A DNA stretch of 64,000 nucleotides from Pleurodeles waltl (taxonomy: Eukaryota; Chordata; Amphibia; Caudata; Salamandridae), in contig NC_090447.1 in NCBI RefSeq assembly GCF_031143425.1, positions 130,715,106 to 130,779,105 on the forward strand, read 5' to 3'. The position numbers and the translations under genes were made by a program. Of this stretch, positions 1 through 13,365 are shown piece by piece; positions within the stretch are counted from its first letter, which is position 1; each line of letters begins with the position of its first letter. The notes below the pieces were generated by a model that saw only the letters and a list, made by a program, of their open reading frames with translations, made no database searches and was not told the origin of the DNA.

Positions 1-3000
1 CTGCTGCTCAGAGCTGTATAGTTGTTTAAAGAACAATAACATTTGTTGATTATGTGCAATGAATGTAATATCAGATCTCTACATTCATCCTTTATGGCAG
101 GAATGATCGGTAAAGACTCATCTGATGAAGTTGGACCACCAGTAGCCTACCTTCATTCTTTATATGGTCATAGTGACTGAACTTTAGTCTCAATATAAAG
201 TATACTCTGCTTGAGTGGTGAACATATATTTAAGTCATATTTGGCCAACGAGCTTTCCCTCAGTAGTGAGTAGTGGTGTTAGTCACATTCTCTGTACTTC
301 CTTTCCATTTCCTGAATTAGTGCTTCCTACTGTCCCGCTGCTCGTTTGGCTTCTCACTTCAGTCTCTCTTTTCTCCTGTCATGGTCCCTTTCCATGCTGC
401 CCACAAGACTTGGACCAACATAATTATATTCATATTTGTTGACAGGTATTCAGCAAGGTGAGCATGTCCTTGGGAATACCCCTAACATTATTTAAGAAAC
501 CCGGCCAAAAAGGCTTAGGCATTATTTACCAACAGTCATATTCCTGTTTGTTCTTGTCAAATTCTTCTAGAATTCTGGAAGGACCTAGGAGGGCCTGGCT
601 TGTCCTCTGTGCGTGGCATGCACAGAATCAACTCCCATCGTCATTTGTATGTTAAAAATATACAATGTTATTGTTTTATAGAATGGGATTGCTACTTTTC
701 ACCACCACTGAATTGCTATCACTGTATTACAATCAAAGACTACCTTAGCCACTCACTATTCCTGACTCTTTTAAGCCAGGCTGATTTTACAGGGGTTGGT
801 TCAATTTCCTGTATTAGTGGAATGTCTATTCTCTTAGATGCCATATATGAAAGAGTGTTTATATATAGTGTTGGAGGCCAGTCACATTACTTGACAAAAA
901 AATAAGGTCCTTCACGGGGTGCGTGATTCAGCACCATTCGATCCTGCACGTATTAAGGCATAGTGCAAGATTTCTTTTTAATGTATATGTAACTGTTAAA
1001 CTGATGTGTTCTGTTCAAAATTGGACAAACAGTGCCACCAGGTGGTGCACTGTCATACTTAAGTGCTGGTGTTATCAAATGAAGTGCTGAAACTGAGCAC
1101 CATCAAACACTGACACAAATTATGCACTGGCTGTTAACGATTCCTCAGTCTTATGAACTGTGCTGTGCTCAGTGCATTGACAAATTTATTATGTGCTGAT
1201 TTTTGCATGATGTGTCCAAACTTAGGTCCTTGAGTGTCTTTAATTTTCTCCAAACTTCCTGGCCATACAATTCTGTGTTTTACTGTCTATTCTTATTAGC
1301 ATTCAGCTAGTGCCAGCAGACCATCTTGAATCCTGAGTTGTGAATGAACAGCCAAGAACGCTGTGTGCTTCAGACTACACTATTGTAGAAATCCGTGAAC
1401 GTGAAGTTTTATAATTATTTTTTATTTTATTTTATTGTAGGTTATTGTCAGAATTAAGACTTTTTGTCACTGCTGATATTAAATAATGCTCTTCAGTGTC
1501 ATTCTGGGAGAGTCTTGCTATGGGGCATGATGTGACCTAATCCTATTTGCTCTTTGGAACTGGATGGGGCTCCACTATGTTTGTGAGCATTCTTGACAAA
1601 AATGCAGCATACTCCAGGCACTCCCAAACATCTTATAAAGTCCTTCCACTGTGAGGTCCACTAGCTGCTTTTGCATATTTCATAGTAGTTGCCCTTGTGC
1701 ATGAAGTTTAGTCACATATTAATTGTATTTTTCAAACTAATATACCATTTAATATCATTGATCAGTTTCTAGGGAGTTTATCATACAAATGTAATTGTTA
1801 GTTTAGTGTTCAAATTGTTAATTTTCTTATGGCTGCATTTTTAACAGATTGCAAAACTTTGGAAAGATAGTGTTATTGTTTCTTTTCAGGCATGGTATTA
1901 TGTTATCTTTAAGCAATTGTCACACCCATGACTTTGTTATCTACACAAGAATGAATTTGGTCTCCAATTAATATATTTTGTATCCAAGTTTGTAGCTGTA
2001 TCCAATTTGCATTTGTCATGTATTGAGGAAGTATGCAAGCCAATGTGATCTGTTAGATTTTGATTAACTTATATGAACCATTATTGCTGTATACTTATTA
2101 ATGTTTGCATATTTACAGTTTCATATTAAATATTACTTACATGTACTTTTTCTGAAATGACATTTTGGATTTTGTTTCAGAACTTCTCCCTCTTCCTTTC
2201 CCTCTCCTCCCAATGCCATGCCGTTTGTCTATGTTTTCCCTATTGAGTGCATTTCATGTTTGTATGTATACGAATATTTACTAATAATTTACTCTATTGT
2301 GCTTTTTACAATTTGTTGTCAAGTAACATATTATTATTAAAATGTTCTTTAAACTAAAAATAAAATTGTTGCTGACCTTAGTCAGTGCCCCTGGTCACAA
2401 AATCAAACTAGTTTTCTACTGCTTTATGTCTCTTCGAAGTATGCAGTCTGGTTCGAAAGTTGCTTTGTTGGGTCAGTTTCACCTCTGCTGCAATTTCTTA
2501 GGTCCAGTCTTTGTCTGAGGCCATATCTTTCTTTATTAGTGTTTAAGGTCCCTCAACAAAGTATCCAGAGTGATATCCACCATGTCAGCAGGTGCACCGG
2601 TATATTAAACACATAAACAGTGATGGTATGCTTTGAATATGCTTTGAATATGTCTAACCAATAGTAATAGCTTGGGGTAACATTTCAACCCATCATTCTT
2701 TACCCACTATTTAACCTCAGATTAGACCCAGCAGTAAGCTATTGTTGGACAACCTAAAGCTTCAAAGACTGCATTAACCAGACGTTTCCTTGGCGGCTCA
2801 ATGTGATGGCCACTTCCAGGGACTGGCTGTCCTCAGCCTCAACAATTCCAAACATCAGAGGATGGAAGAGGCACAAACTGATTATTGTGAAGTTCATAAA
2901 GTTGTATTCAATCTTTGCATTCCAATACCTAAGAATGTCTAATACTGTTTTCCCCGTCAAGGGATTATCCTTTATTCATAGTTCATAACGAAAGACATAT

Positions 3001-3640
3001 CAAAATTCAACCAACACGTTTTGCTCTAGCCAAAGAGAACTTCTTCAGAGCTCCTCACGATTTAAGCAGTTTTATGATTTATGTTCAATGTTTCCGTAAT
3101 GCCCGCACATCATTTTGATTATACTGACTCAAAAATTCAAGTAATTTTAAGGGATACATGTGTATTTACAGTGTGTCATGACATCATCATACCATACAGT
3201 GGCATTTAAAAAAAAAAAACTTATATCATTCCTATGTACCAGTTCTTTTTGATTGTGCATCCCCATTCATACGCTCTATCACATTAACCCACCAACATTC
3301 AAAGGGGGAGTCAGGGACAGAGTGGGTGTCATTCGGGGCATGTCCAAATCATGTGGGATGCCAAAGATGATAGATTGCAGCATCAATTTTATTTTTACTT
3401 CCAGGACCGTTGACAGTTTACCACATACCTTTTCCCATGTAATATGTATAATATTACAGCTTCATCCAGTGTGCAGGAAGACGGCTATCCCTCTTACATT
3501 TTACACATTGATCATCTGGGACCAGCCCCATCTTGTAGAGCCTGCTCCTGTTATACTATGCCTGGATTATGATCCTAAATTGAGTAGGTCTTAAAATAGC
3601 CTTGATTACCACCTCCCTGCACTGCATTAATGCCACCGCT
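1..3640. other. No recognisable gene; AT-rich intergenic DNA
   Basis: Short open frames occur on both strands, but none exceeds about 113 codons and none resembles a family I know. The composition is AT-rich with small homopolymer runs, such as an A-run near 3210. I see no tRNA, rRNA or clear repeat boundary. Old, unrecognisable repeat remnants are likely but not shown. Confidence 0.6.
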
Positions 3641-3850
3641 AAGTCATCTATTTATTTTATTTATTTATTTATTGAATTTATATAGCGCACAGCTACCCGG
3701 AGGTTTCCCGGCGCCTAAGACAGTGCAAGACAAAGGCAAGATCAGGAGATCAACTTGGGCGGTTACTGGTTAAAGAGCCATGTCTTAAGCTCCTTCCTAG
3801 CAAGTCTATACCTCTTTCCAATCATCTCCAAAGGTGTCCCAGGTGTTCAG
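3641..3850 (+). repeat. Interspersed-repeat fragment starting in a TTTA-rich run followed by 'tatagcgc'
   Basis: A TTTA microsatellite run (about 3647-3675) leads into 'gaatttatatagcgcaca', then a region with 'cagtgcaagacaaaggcaag'. I recall this T-rich plus 'tatagcgc' start as a widespread vertebrate interspersed repeat. A looser relative ('gacttttgtatagcactag') begins near 59,360. The class (LINE tail or SINE) is not resolved from sequence alone. Confidence 0.35.
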
Positions 3851-4384
3851 GTATATAACTTAACAGTGTTTTGTAACAGAGGAATTGGATCTCCAACTAA
3901 GTCTCTTTGCAAGGGCATTTGATGGATCCTTCCTTCTCAATGAACAGTTTGGGGGATTTATGACCAATACTCTGAACCTTCTTTTCAGAAAATAGTAGGT
4001 CTTCTATTTCCCCGAAGGTCTGAGATTTGATGAAGACTGTTATTAGGGGTGCCTGCCTTAGCTTGCCTCTCTGTAAAGACAAGAGGGCACAGTATAAAGT
4101 GGATATACACTATTTCTAACTTAGAGGTCCTAAAATACAACATCCCACTCCGATTTTACAGAGTATTTTAGGCTCCTGATATTAATGGTCTTTCATACAT
4201 GGTATATAAATGAAATGGATCATCAAAAATGAATTTGTGACAAAGTTGTTAAATTCCCATGGAATGTACGGAGACTAAGATCAGTGAAAATATGTGTAGA
4301 ATATTCTTGTTAAGGCTTGTGATAGTATGAACTGTATACTCCCATCATAGATTCACAAGGTCAGGTGCTATCAGGAAAAGGGAA

Positions 4385-4960
4385 TATCATCCAGGCCTTT
4401 GAAAACTATTATGACAAAACTGTATCAACATTACATATCTACATCTCCTTCTAATCACTATCTCTCTTCAGGTATTACTCTTACAGATACTGAGATACAA
4501 AGTCAGATTTTAGAATAACGCATGACTTTACAAGAAACTAGAAAGGCGAATCTTTCTCTTTTATTTGGGAAAGTCGCCATTGTAGAGGCTATACCATCCC
4601 AGCTTTGTATAACGTTTGCAGTTGTAATTTCTCTATACCTAGTATCTCTATTCTAGCCTTTTCATTGCATCACTATTATGGCATGACACTCTCGTTGTTT
4701 TTAAAGGGTAATGACCAAAACCATGTTGATCCTATCTGCCTAGATTACTTGTAAATTATGATTTTAAGATCTACCCCAAGACATTGGCTAGACGACTGTA
4801 TTGTAAATTGGATTGATCCAATGCAACATGGCTTTGTTCCACAGACAACAAAGCCTACACAAACTTGGCACTGATTATCAAGACAAATATAGTTTTTATG
4901 AGATGATGTTGGATTATTAGGATGGCTATTCTGCCATATTGCATGCACTTTGTGGCCCAA
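4385..4960 (+). pseudogene. L1-like LINE ORF2 relic (start of the reverse-transcriptase domain)
   Basis: Decayed plus-strand frames carry pieces of an L1-type ORF2. Near 4385-4420 a frame reads like the segment between endonuclease and RT (IIQAFENYYDK). At 4754-4798 the frame gives NYDFKIYPKTLARRL, matching the RT block where L1 elements read approximately 'SLLN-D-K-L-K-LA-RL'. Just downstream another frame reads IDPMQHGFVPQ, which corresponds to the next conserved block (HPDQ-GF-PGR type). The blocks sit in the right order and spacing but need frame changes, and stops are frequent, so this is an old dead copy. Neither the endonuclease nor the RT catalytic YxDD block is visible. Identification is from motif order only; a protein-profile comparison was not run. 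Confidence 0.5.
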
Positions 4961-6319
4961 TTGAGGTAATTATGCTTTGAAGGGCAGGGCCCAATCCACC
5001 ACTGTCATGTCCTTCACGCTGTGGTTTGTTCACACTCTTGCAGCAATGCCCACACTCGATCTGCCCAACTCCAGAGTCTCATTACCCCACTCTAGGCTGT
5101 CATGTCTTGTCCAGGTCTGCTCTACAAGCCATGAACTGGGCAGTGACAGTGGTTTCCCCTTTTCTGTAGTTTCTGCTAACAGTCTCACAAATGCTTCCTC
5201 AGCCCAATCTCACTTTTAGGCAAGCATTGGAAGGGGCAGGGGGAAGGGGGTTTCATATCACTGACCTTAACAATGACCTTACTCGAGGCTACCTGGGGTA
5301 CCACTCTTGTCTTCTGTGGCTTACTTGCACTTTCACAGTGGATCCATCATCTCAGCACAGCCACTGACCACATGCATGCCACTTCCATCTCCAACTCATG
5401 GCCACCATGCATGTGCTCTTCTCTTCCCCCTGCCTCCTTCAGCCCTCATAGGCCCAGTCCACGAAGCAGGACACTTCTCTGTGCTTCTACAGGTAGTTGC
5501 AGGTCATTTGAACTCCCTCACTCTATCTCTGCCATTTGCAATGTCCCGGGGCAGCCCTCACCATGTAGCTAAGTTTACAGTGATATTTGTGGTTTATTTA
5601 CCATTTCAGGGGGAGTTTATCTCCTTGTTTGTCTCTTTTTTTACTGGTAGTTACTTTTTGTTTGGTGAAACTTGTAAACAGGGTTACAAATTATTCATTA
5701 GGATTCTTCTAAAGCTCCTTAGAGAAGCATACGGCCAGCCATCTTGCCATGCCACTGCTGCAATTGTAGGATTTGTGGGCTGTTGAATTCTGCTAAGATT
5801 GGATCAGGAGTGGTCTAAAATTACTAGCTAGTGTGCACAATAAAAGTGGCACCCAACCATCAGCTCTTTAGACCATGAATCAACCTGGTGAAGATTCAGA
5901 AGAAGTAAGTTCTGTCTGGATATGCAAGTGAAGAGGGCTGAGGTGTGATTTGCTTTCAGCTTGTACTCAGTAACTGCAAGTGCTCTGCAAGTATCAGTTG
6001 GCTGGTATTCATTTATGTGCCGCAAATGGCTAAAAGATGGCTCCATCCTATGGGAAAGAAACAATTGTCAAGTGTGGATTGGACTGCCTTGTACCTTGTG
6101 AGAGCTCTGGCTGGAGAGAGTCTAGGGAAGCTGTAGGAGAAACTAGGGGTGGGTTTTCCAGCACGTACAAGAAACTGAGTCACTTTTATGGAACTCTGGA
6201 GGCATGGGTCAAGGTGCAAACGCTCTCTAGAAGCATGTTAAGAATTAACTATTTGTTGTGCTCTAAATCTTTCAAGTTAAGCCATGCCTAGTGCAGGAAT
6301 CTAAAAAAAGTACAGACCT
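4961..6319. other. No gene recognised; possible old repeat remnants
   Basis: Two overlapping plus-strand open frames lie at 5273-5786 (99 and 159 codons, in different frames). Neither resembles a known family, and the mutual overlap with no conserved motif suggests chance frames in C-rich DNA. A G-rich stretch lies at 5228-5250. Nothing else is supportable. Confidence 0.45.
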
Positions 6320-8047
6320 TGTGGAGCGCACACTGGCTGCAACATTATGCCTCGCCTCATTAGTGAGAGAGCGTAGCTTATATAATCTATATTAACATGA
6401 AATGTTTATGAACTAATGTATGATAATGCCGCATAGAAAATATACTAACATGTTATGCCAAACGTGCCTTTGAAATGTGACCACGGGGAGCGGCCGTCAA
6501 TGTATACGGGGACTAATGAAAATGACTATTGTTTATGAATTATTGCATTTAAATAGTTTTATACTGATTATTAATTATTATGTTATTAAAGTTTTGCTAA
6601 TAAATCTTGTAGGCCTTAAGTTAGCATGAGCCGAAGCCTAGCTGCCTGGCTCTCATATTAAATGTATTTTTCCTAACGTGCAATGTGCTGACTCGCTAAA
6701 GGACATGAACTCTTGTTTTCTTCAAACTAGAAGCTGAATGAACTATAGTAAATCCATTCTCATGAAAATTCATAATGCTTGTAGAAATGTACCAGCTAAA
6801 TGCAACAGTGTAGACTAATGTTGAATACAAGGTCGACCAAACCGGTACAGACAATGGAGCTACTGACTAAAGATGTGCAAAGAATTACAATACGATGAAA
6901 TCATACCGGACATTCTACCTCTGAAGATGTCAATCATATGGACCAATAAACTGGCTGTGAACCAATGCTGGGTGAAAGATTTAATTGCATAATATGTTTT
7001 TTAATTGGTTAAAGATAGTGGGGTGCAACATTTTTCCAAACAGATTTTAGGGGAATGTACAACGAAAAAGGGATAAAAACCTATGACACACGGAAGTGGT
7101 TAGAATGGTTAGGGAAATGCTGGTGATATGATCCAGAAACTTTGTCACTCTGTTTGGTGACTTGCTGATTTTACTCAGAATAAACTTTGTCCTTAGATTG
7201 CCCATTTACACTTTACCTCCTTATGAGGGAAGTGCCCCTTTGCCCTTCATGCCTGAGCTGAATTCCTGACTGATGCGAATCAACTGATGTCCTGAAGACG
7301 AAGACCAAACCTGAGTGCTGACCCAAACTTGGAGGGTAACTATGACAATTAAATTGTGATTTGTCTGTTGCTTTTCCTTTCTAGGTACCAACTGCTTTTC
7401 TTTTGACAGAGACCATAGCTCGATGTTTTCCAAATTTGTGTTACTAAATTGTTTTGCATGAAGCCCAACATGCCAATGCTAATCCGAGGTTAGGAGAGGA
7501 GTTCACTAGACTGATGCAAATAGACAAATGACTGAACAAATGCTTTGTTGACAATACTCTGCTAAAGATAGTTTATGTTCACGCCGTGCTATGTACTGAT
7601 GTTTATGGTTCTTGCTTTGATAAAGTCTTATCAGAGTTGCCAGTTCGTGACTATGCTATTGTGCTTATTGGTTTTGAGATTAATAAATCTGCTAGTAGTA
7701 TTGTAACTAATAGGGAATAAATATAAAAAAATTATACTAAACTGGTGTGGTTATTCATGACTGAAAGGTCATGGTGTTGTCTTGAGTTAATTAAATGCCA
7801 TTGACTAAAGTGAAAGGCATTGTTGTAATAAATATTGATGACATTATTGACGTATTGATTGACATGCTGATTAGCCATCTCATCCTAAGGTGTCTCTCAA
7901 CTGGGTCAAAAGATTCATTGGCCTAAAACGAGTCCTAATGTGTAATAAATTATCACAAAGGGACATGTTAGCATTAGCATGGTTGAAACCAAAAGAGTTA
8001 CAAGGTTCAATGGTAAAATGTGGGCCCTGGGCAAGGCCACAAAGTCA
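6320..8047 (+). repeat. Candidate solo retroviral-type LTR or LTR fragment
   Basis: The stretch starts with TG (tgtggagcgcacactgg) and a possible 4-bp duplication ACCT flanks it (6316-6319 and 8048-8051, the latter right after a CA). An AATAAA at 7179-7184 follows a compact segment that reads like an LTR U3/R junction, and further AATAAA motifs lie downstream. No gag, pol or env is present. The 3' boundary is weak: a 4-bp match with CA has a fair chance of arising at random. I hold only that this looks like non-coding retroviral control sequence. Confidence 0.28.
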
Positions 8048-9887
8048 ACCTATCAACAAACCAACATCAGTGACTCTTGAATTTGGCTTTGTTCTGCTCT
8101 GAGATTCTGGTCGCAAAACTGAAGGATTCAACATGAGCCCAGACTCTAAACATCCAAATTTGAATGAACCTTACTGGCTAAATCCTTGTGCTTGCCCTGA
8201 AGGGGTTGTTTGACTTTCAGCAACAAACTAAGCATGTCATTTAGAGTATGGAGAAACTCAAAATACTCCCATTTTGGGAGGAAAATCTAAAATAACACCG
8301 GCATCCACCATCTGAATTTCCTTCATACCTGACACCCTCTCCTTCACTGTCAGCTTTAAATAGCACTTGGAGCCTAGTCAAGTCAAGTACAACCATTGGC
8401 TTGAATAGGTGATTTGTGGTAATTTTGTTTAATAAATTGTACTCCTTATTGTTTGTGAATTGGTTTCTAAATGTATTGTTTGGTTTAATTTAGTTTCGGT
8501 GTTGCTTAAATACTGTGCAAGCACTTGTCTAGGGAAAGCCTCCTGCCAGTGATACAGCTACCAGGGGTTGAGCAAGGTTTTTACATGGAGAAGCAAATGT
8601 TGCACTATGAAGTTGATGTGATACCCCTTCTCAAATATGAAACCGAAATCTGACAAACCCCACACACAAATTTGATGGTATGTATGGGTAAAGATTACAC
8701 ATGTGTATCCTGACAAGATAGAAAATTCGGCATTCGAAAATGTGTGAATGACGTGCTTTTTCACATTTATCTTTTTTTAATTCGAGCGGAAAAAGGTATT
8801 TTCTTTGTAGGTACACCTTTCAGTACACCACAATTCAATATGCATATGCTCCCTTCTGAACTGCTCTTATCCTTCACATGAGATTATTTGCGTCTTTTTT
8901 ATGGGTGAACACTCCCATCACCTAATACCGAATAAGCTTCTAAGTTTGTAGTTGTTCACTTACTGTTGTAGGCAAACCTTCCCAGAAAACCCTAAAAGCG
9001 TGCCCAGGCTTATCAATGTGTGGTAACTCAAATTTTACATTAGTGGTGGAAATTATGCATTCATAGATGCAAATGGCCAGGTTAACTTTGGCCAATCCTT
9101 GGTTATGGGAATGAGAATTAGGAATTTGACCATACAAGTAGCTTTTTGTCAGACACAATATGGTTTTAGAACTGGACCTATTGTGTATTGGCTTACAATC
9201 ATCATCGTGGTCGGTAATGTTGGATGGAAACATGGTTTGCCGAAGACTCAACCATTGTCTATGTAGGAAATATGTATTCACATGTAGTTCTATGTCGTGA
9301 ATGAAGGCCACACGTGAGGGGTTAAGAGTTGACGGGATTACAAAATAGTGCATTTACAAGGGCCCTGATTTGTACATTATTAACTCCGATCTACATTACA
9401 CAATAAAGCAATTTCAATGCTCTTCAACTTTCAGTTCCTTTGTATTATGGAGGAGCTATTCCACGCACCTCAGCGAGCAAGAAGATTAATAGGCTTTCAT
9501 TATGTCTTTCAACAAACTATTATATGCTATTATGTTATCCACGTGAACTCTGATGTTCAAGGTTCTTTTTTCACAAGGCATATTAGACACATAAAAAATC
9601 AATCAATAAAAACAGGACGTGGTGTGTTGTGTGCGGTTGCCTCAGGTACACCACGTAGGACACGCATAACCTTGAGGTATAAATATAGTTGAGCATTGAA
9701 ATGCCTTTGAGAGATGGTTCGCTTGATTCATTTGTCTCCCGGCCTGCCAATCCAGGTCACTTACCCGCAGTCCTGTCAAGCAATGCCCCCGGCTGTTGCT
9801 CGTCTGTTTTTCATGGGAGTTACTCCTGCGCTAACTTGATAGTAAAAAATAGTAGCTTGAGACAGGACAACAGTTAAAGTTACTTTT
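8048..9887. other. No gene recognised; one 137-codon minus-strand frame
   Basis: The longest open frame is on the minus strand at 8940-9353 (137 codons). It begins MHYFVIPSTL and ends in a serine/glutamine-rich tail. It shows no signal peptide, membrane segment or motif I know, and its composition does not differ from the surroundings. I treat it as probably non-coding. The rest is AT-rich and featureless. Confidence 0.4.
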
Positions 9888-9890
9888 TAT

Positions 9891-10527
9891 GGACCAGATT
9901 TACAAGAAACTGGCACAGCGCCAAAATTAGCAGCACCGTGGTGCACTAGTTTTGAAACGCTGGATCCGCAATATTTAAAAGAATACGGTGCACCCCTGCA
10001 TTTCCCCCTGGGCTGTCGCTAAGTTAATCTGCCTGCGTCAACACAGGCATCCTTGCACTATAATGCAATGGAGTCTGCGTTGAAGGCTGTTATTGTTTAT
10101 GTGCAGGAAGTTGCACCTTCCTGCACATAAACAATCATGCATGGCATTTTGCTTCTTCTATCTGTGCCTCAGAAGGCAGTACACATAGAAAAAGCAAAAA
10201 ACAAGGAAGAATAAAAGTATTCCTCCTCGTTGTGCCTTGCTAACGTCATCTCTGGGGTGGCGTTAAAGTTTAGCACTGCCACAGATTTACATTTTCTTGT
10301 AAATCTGGGGCAGCGTCAAAAGCAATGGGTGGAACGCCCACTGAGACACCCATTGCACGCCCTTCTGATGCATAAAACTGCATTGGAGGGGCCCATGTTT
10401 ACAAAGAGGTGTAAAGCCATAAAAAGTGGCGCTACACTTACTTGTAAATATGGAGAAGTAGTTAGCGCCACCAGAGCATCACAAAAAGTGACGCTCCGTT
10501 GGCGTTAGAGCCTTGTAAATTCGGCCC
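9891..10527. mobile_element. 637-bp MITE with terminal inverted repeats and TAT target duplication
   Basis: The left end reads ggaccagatttacaag and the right end, reverse-complemented, reads gggccgaatttacaag, giving an imperfect terminal inverted repeat of about 16 bp. A 3-bp direct repeat TAT flanks it (9888-9890 and 10528-10530), the target size used by PIF/Harbinger transposons. Inside, a perfect hairpin has 18-bp arms at 10093-10110 and 10117-10134 with a 6-nt loop. There is no transposase, so it would need one supplied in trans. Family assignment is inferred from the TSD size and end sequence. Confidence 0.7.
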
Positions 10528-10530
10528 TAT

Positions 10531-12473
10531 GAGTTTTGCACATATCCAGACACCTTGACAATATCATAGCTGCATCCTGGCTCCATGGAATGTGTGATAC
10601 CCGCACCTATTACTGGGTTTCCAATCAATCACACATTCCATGCAGACGTATAAATTTACAAGTTTGCGCTTGGAAAATGTGGGAGCCCATTTTCAATGCT
10701 GTGTCTGGCTTAGGGGCGCATGTACAGCTATTTAATGTGCTGAAGAGTCAACTTTGGTGCAGTGGTTTACTTATTTTAATGTGCATCACTCATTTTGATT
10801 GTGCATGTGTGAAATGCTACATCTAAAACCTGAACTTCAGCAATGCAAACAGTATATTTCTCCAATTCCACTTTGGAGCTTTTGCATATGTGCTAATATA
10901 GCCTGCAAATATGCTTGTTTATATGTGCAATTTAAATGCAGGTTTGTATGGTCAGAAAAGGCCCCTGCATGGTATTGGATGTGCACCCCTGACCTGAGTG
11001 CCCCGAAAGCAGCAGAATCTTCATCTTTGGTACACAGTTTTTCATTATGGGTTAATACAGACAATGTGTATGTACCACGACTTACAAGTGTCTCATGGAT
11101 TGCAGTTTTTTTAGACCGGGAAGAGTGACAAAGTGTTACCCTGTTAATGGTAAAGGGTTACTGTCCTTACCCTGGCTCACTCATGTAAAGTTCAGCTGCT
11201 GTATACCTAACACACCCTTGGCCTTCATCATGTTAGTTTGTAGTGCAAGTGTGATTGCCGGTGTGTGTGCTATGATATATTTGTTTCTGTTTGTGGTAAA
11301 GTACATGTAGGCCTGTGTTTTCCATACTGGAAGCCTCGGGCCTCAGAGATGGATTTGGAAGTGGAGAAGCCACCCTTACAGATTCGTGAATTGTCTGCAT
11401 TCCTGAGAGCTGGGTGGAACACACACTCTCAAACAGGTTCTTTGATTTCTTTGATTCTGTAAAGATCATTGAACAGTGGGGACAGGGTACCTCTTGGGAA
11501 GGTGATTTGGCTGAAAAGGGATTATAAAGAAGAGGGCTTGGAGCCTTGGTAACTTTTTGATAGGCATACATCAGTGAGACTGACATTGAAGTGTGATCTT
11601 CTATTCAGTCCCGTGGCCTGTGTGTTGGGCTGCCAAATTTGGATTCACCACTGCTGTGAAAGACTGCTTCCTGGACAAAGGACAGTTCATAGAAGTGAAC
11701 ACTTCAAAAAACTTCAAAGACCCAGGTACAACATCACATCTATGTTTGCAAATGTATTATAAAAAGAGGAGATTTGCCCACCCAAAGTTGTCATACTAAA
11801 GCTGTATGTCAGTGTGGAGAACTGCAGCATGACCTTTGCCTGTTGTGACCAAGATTCAGGACTGAGTCTGCCAGCCTCCCAGCTTGGTGAGGGGACATTG
11901 CCAAGGAGAGTCAATACTACTCACCCTGGAGCCTGGAGCACCAGCATCAGCCTATGTGCACTCTGTGAGGAGGAGGAAAGCACCAGGAGGAAATGATGTC
12001 TAGTGTAGATCCTGTTGAGTGGATCCCTGAAGCAGAATGCGAGATTCTGTATCTGCATTGAAGACCGTTGCACTGATTGTACTATCTGCTCCACATCTGC
12101 TGTTTGTGACCCTGTATTTTAGGGAGGGGTCAGAAGGGAAAATGAGTCCTCTGGCCCTGGTACAACACTGTGGCAAGAAGCGTACCATAGCCAGTGCAGT
12201 GTTGTGACCTGAAGTGAGCCGTCATCTGGAGGGCACTCTTCCTGAACCTGTATGGGTGGGTGCCATGGTGATGATAAGTGCCATCGTTTTGGTACAGCAC
12301 TGCAAAAAGGAAGAGGGCCTATGCTGCTCTGCAGTATTGTGGCCTGAAGAGGCGGTTGTACTTAGTGTGTTGTTTTTGACCCATGTTGCCAGGAGGGGCT
12401 CATTGTGAAGAAGACGGCCATCACCCTGAAGAAGGGTACACTAGAGAAGTGTAGTGGGTTTTGACCTTCAGGA
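10531..12473. other. No gene recognised
   Basis: Several overlapping 60-117-codon frames on both strands (10,536-11,590) lack recognisable motifs. The stretch 11,800-12,470 is richer in G and C but contains frequent stops in all frames. It may be old retroelement DNA; nothing specific can be supported. Confidence 0.45.
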
Positions 12474-12478
12474 GAAGG

Positions 12479-13365
12479 TATTAGACCTGACAGCCTTAGG
12501 GTTTTTGCCTTTTTTCCTCCACTTTTCCGATACTGTTTTTGCTGGTTTTAGAACTCTTCGCACTTTACCACTGCTAACCAGTGCTAAATGCATGTGCTCT
12601 CACCTTTAAGCATAGTAACGTTGGTTAATCCCGAGTTAGAATACTTGATTTACTTATACATCCCTAGTAATGTGCACTACATGTGCCCAGGGCCTGTAAA
12701 TTAAATGCTACTAGAGGGTCTGCAGCACTGATTGTGTCACCCACATACATAGCCCCTTAACCATGTCTTAGGCCTGCCATTGCAAGGCCTGTCTGTGCAG
12801 GTACACTGTTACTTTGACTTAGCGTTTAAAAGTAGTTGCCAAGCCTTAAATTCCACTTATTCTACATATGTCACTCTTAAGGTAGGCCCTTGGTAACCCA
12901 TAGGTCAGGCTGCTATGAATGTGTTAGACCTGCTATCCCTAGGGTGGTCATCTCCCAACTTTTGTCTGCCTCCCTCCACTTTTCTGACACTGTTTTTGTG
13001 GTTTTAGGAGTCTGCGCACTTTACCACTGCTAATCAGTGTTAAAGTGCATATGCTGTCTCCTTTAAACATGGTAACATTGGTTCATTTCCAATTGGCATA
13101 TTTAATTTACTTGTAAGTCCATAGCACTGTGCACTACTTGAGCCCAGGACCTGTAAATTAAATGCTACTAGTGGAACTGCAGCACTGATTGTGCTACCAT
13201 TGCAAGGCCTGTGTGTGCAGTTACACTGCCACTTCGATTTGGCAATTAAAAGTACTTGCCAAGCCTTAAACTCCCTTTTTCTACATATAAGTCACTCCTA
13301 AGGTAGGCCCTAGGTAACCCATAGGGCAGGGTGCTATGTAGGTGAAGGCAGGACATGTACATGTG
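12479..13365 (+). repeat. Diverged direct duplication of the LTR 5' part (~443 bp x 2)
   Basis: Unit 1 (12479-12921) and unit 2 (12922-13365) align along their length. Shared landmarks are 'gcactttaccactgctaa', 'cctgtaaattaaatgctact', 'ctgcagcactgattgtg', 'ccattgcaaggcctgt', 'cttgccaagccttaaa' and 'aacccatagg'. By eye they differ at roughly 15-20% of sites plus indels, so this is not a fresh tandem duplication. Because the flanking GAAGG repeats sit outside unit 1 and at the far LTR end, both units belong to one insertion or one recombined locus. Confidence 0.8.

Noticed and set aside
5307..5786. 159-codon frame with hydrophobic stretches suggesting a membrane protein
   Set aside because: A second long frame overlaps it, codon use looks random, and no family motif is visible.
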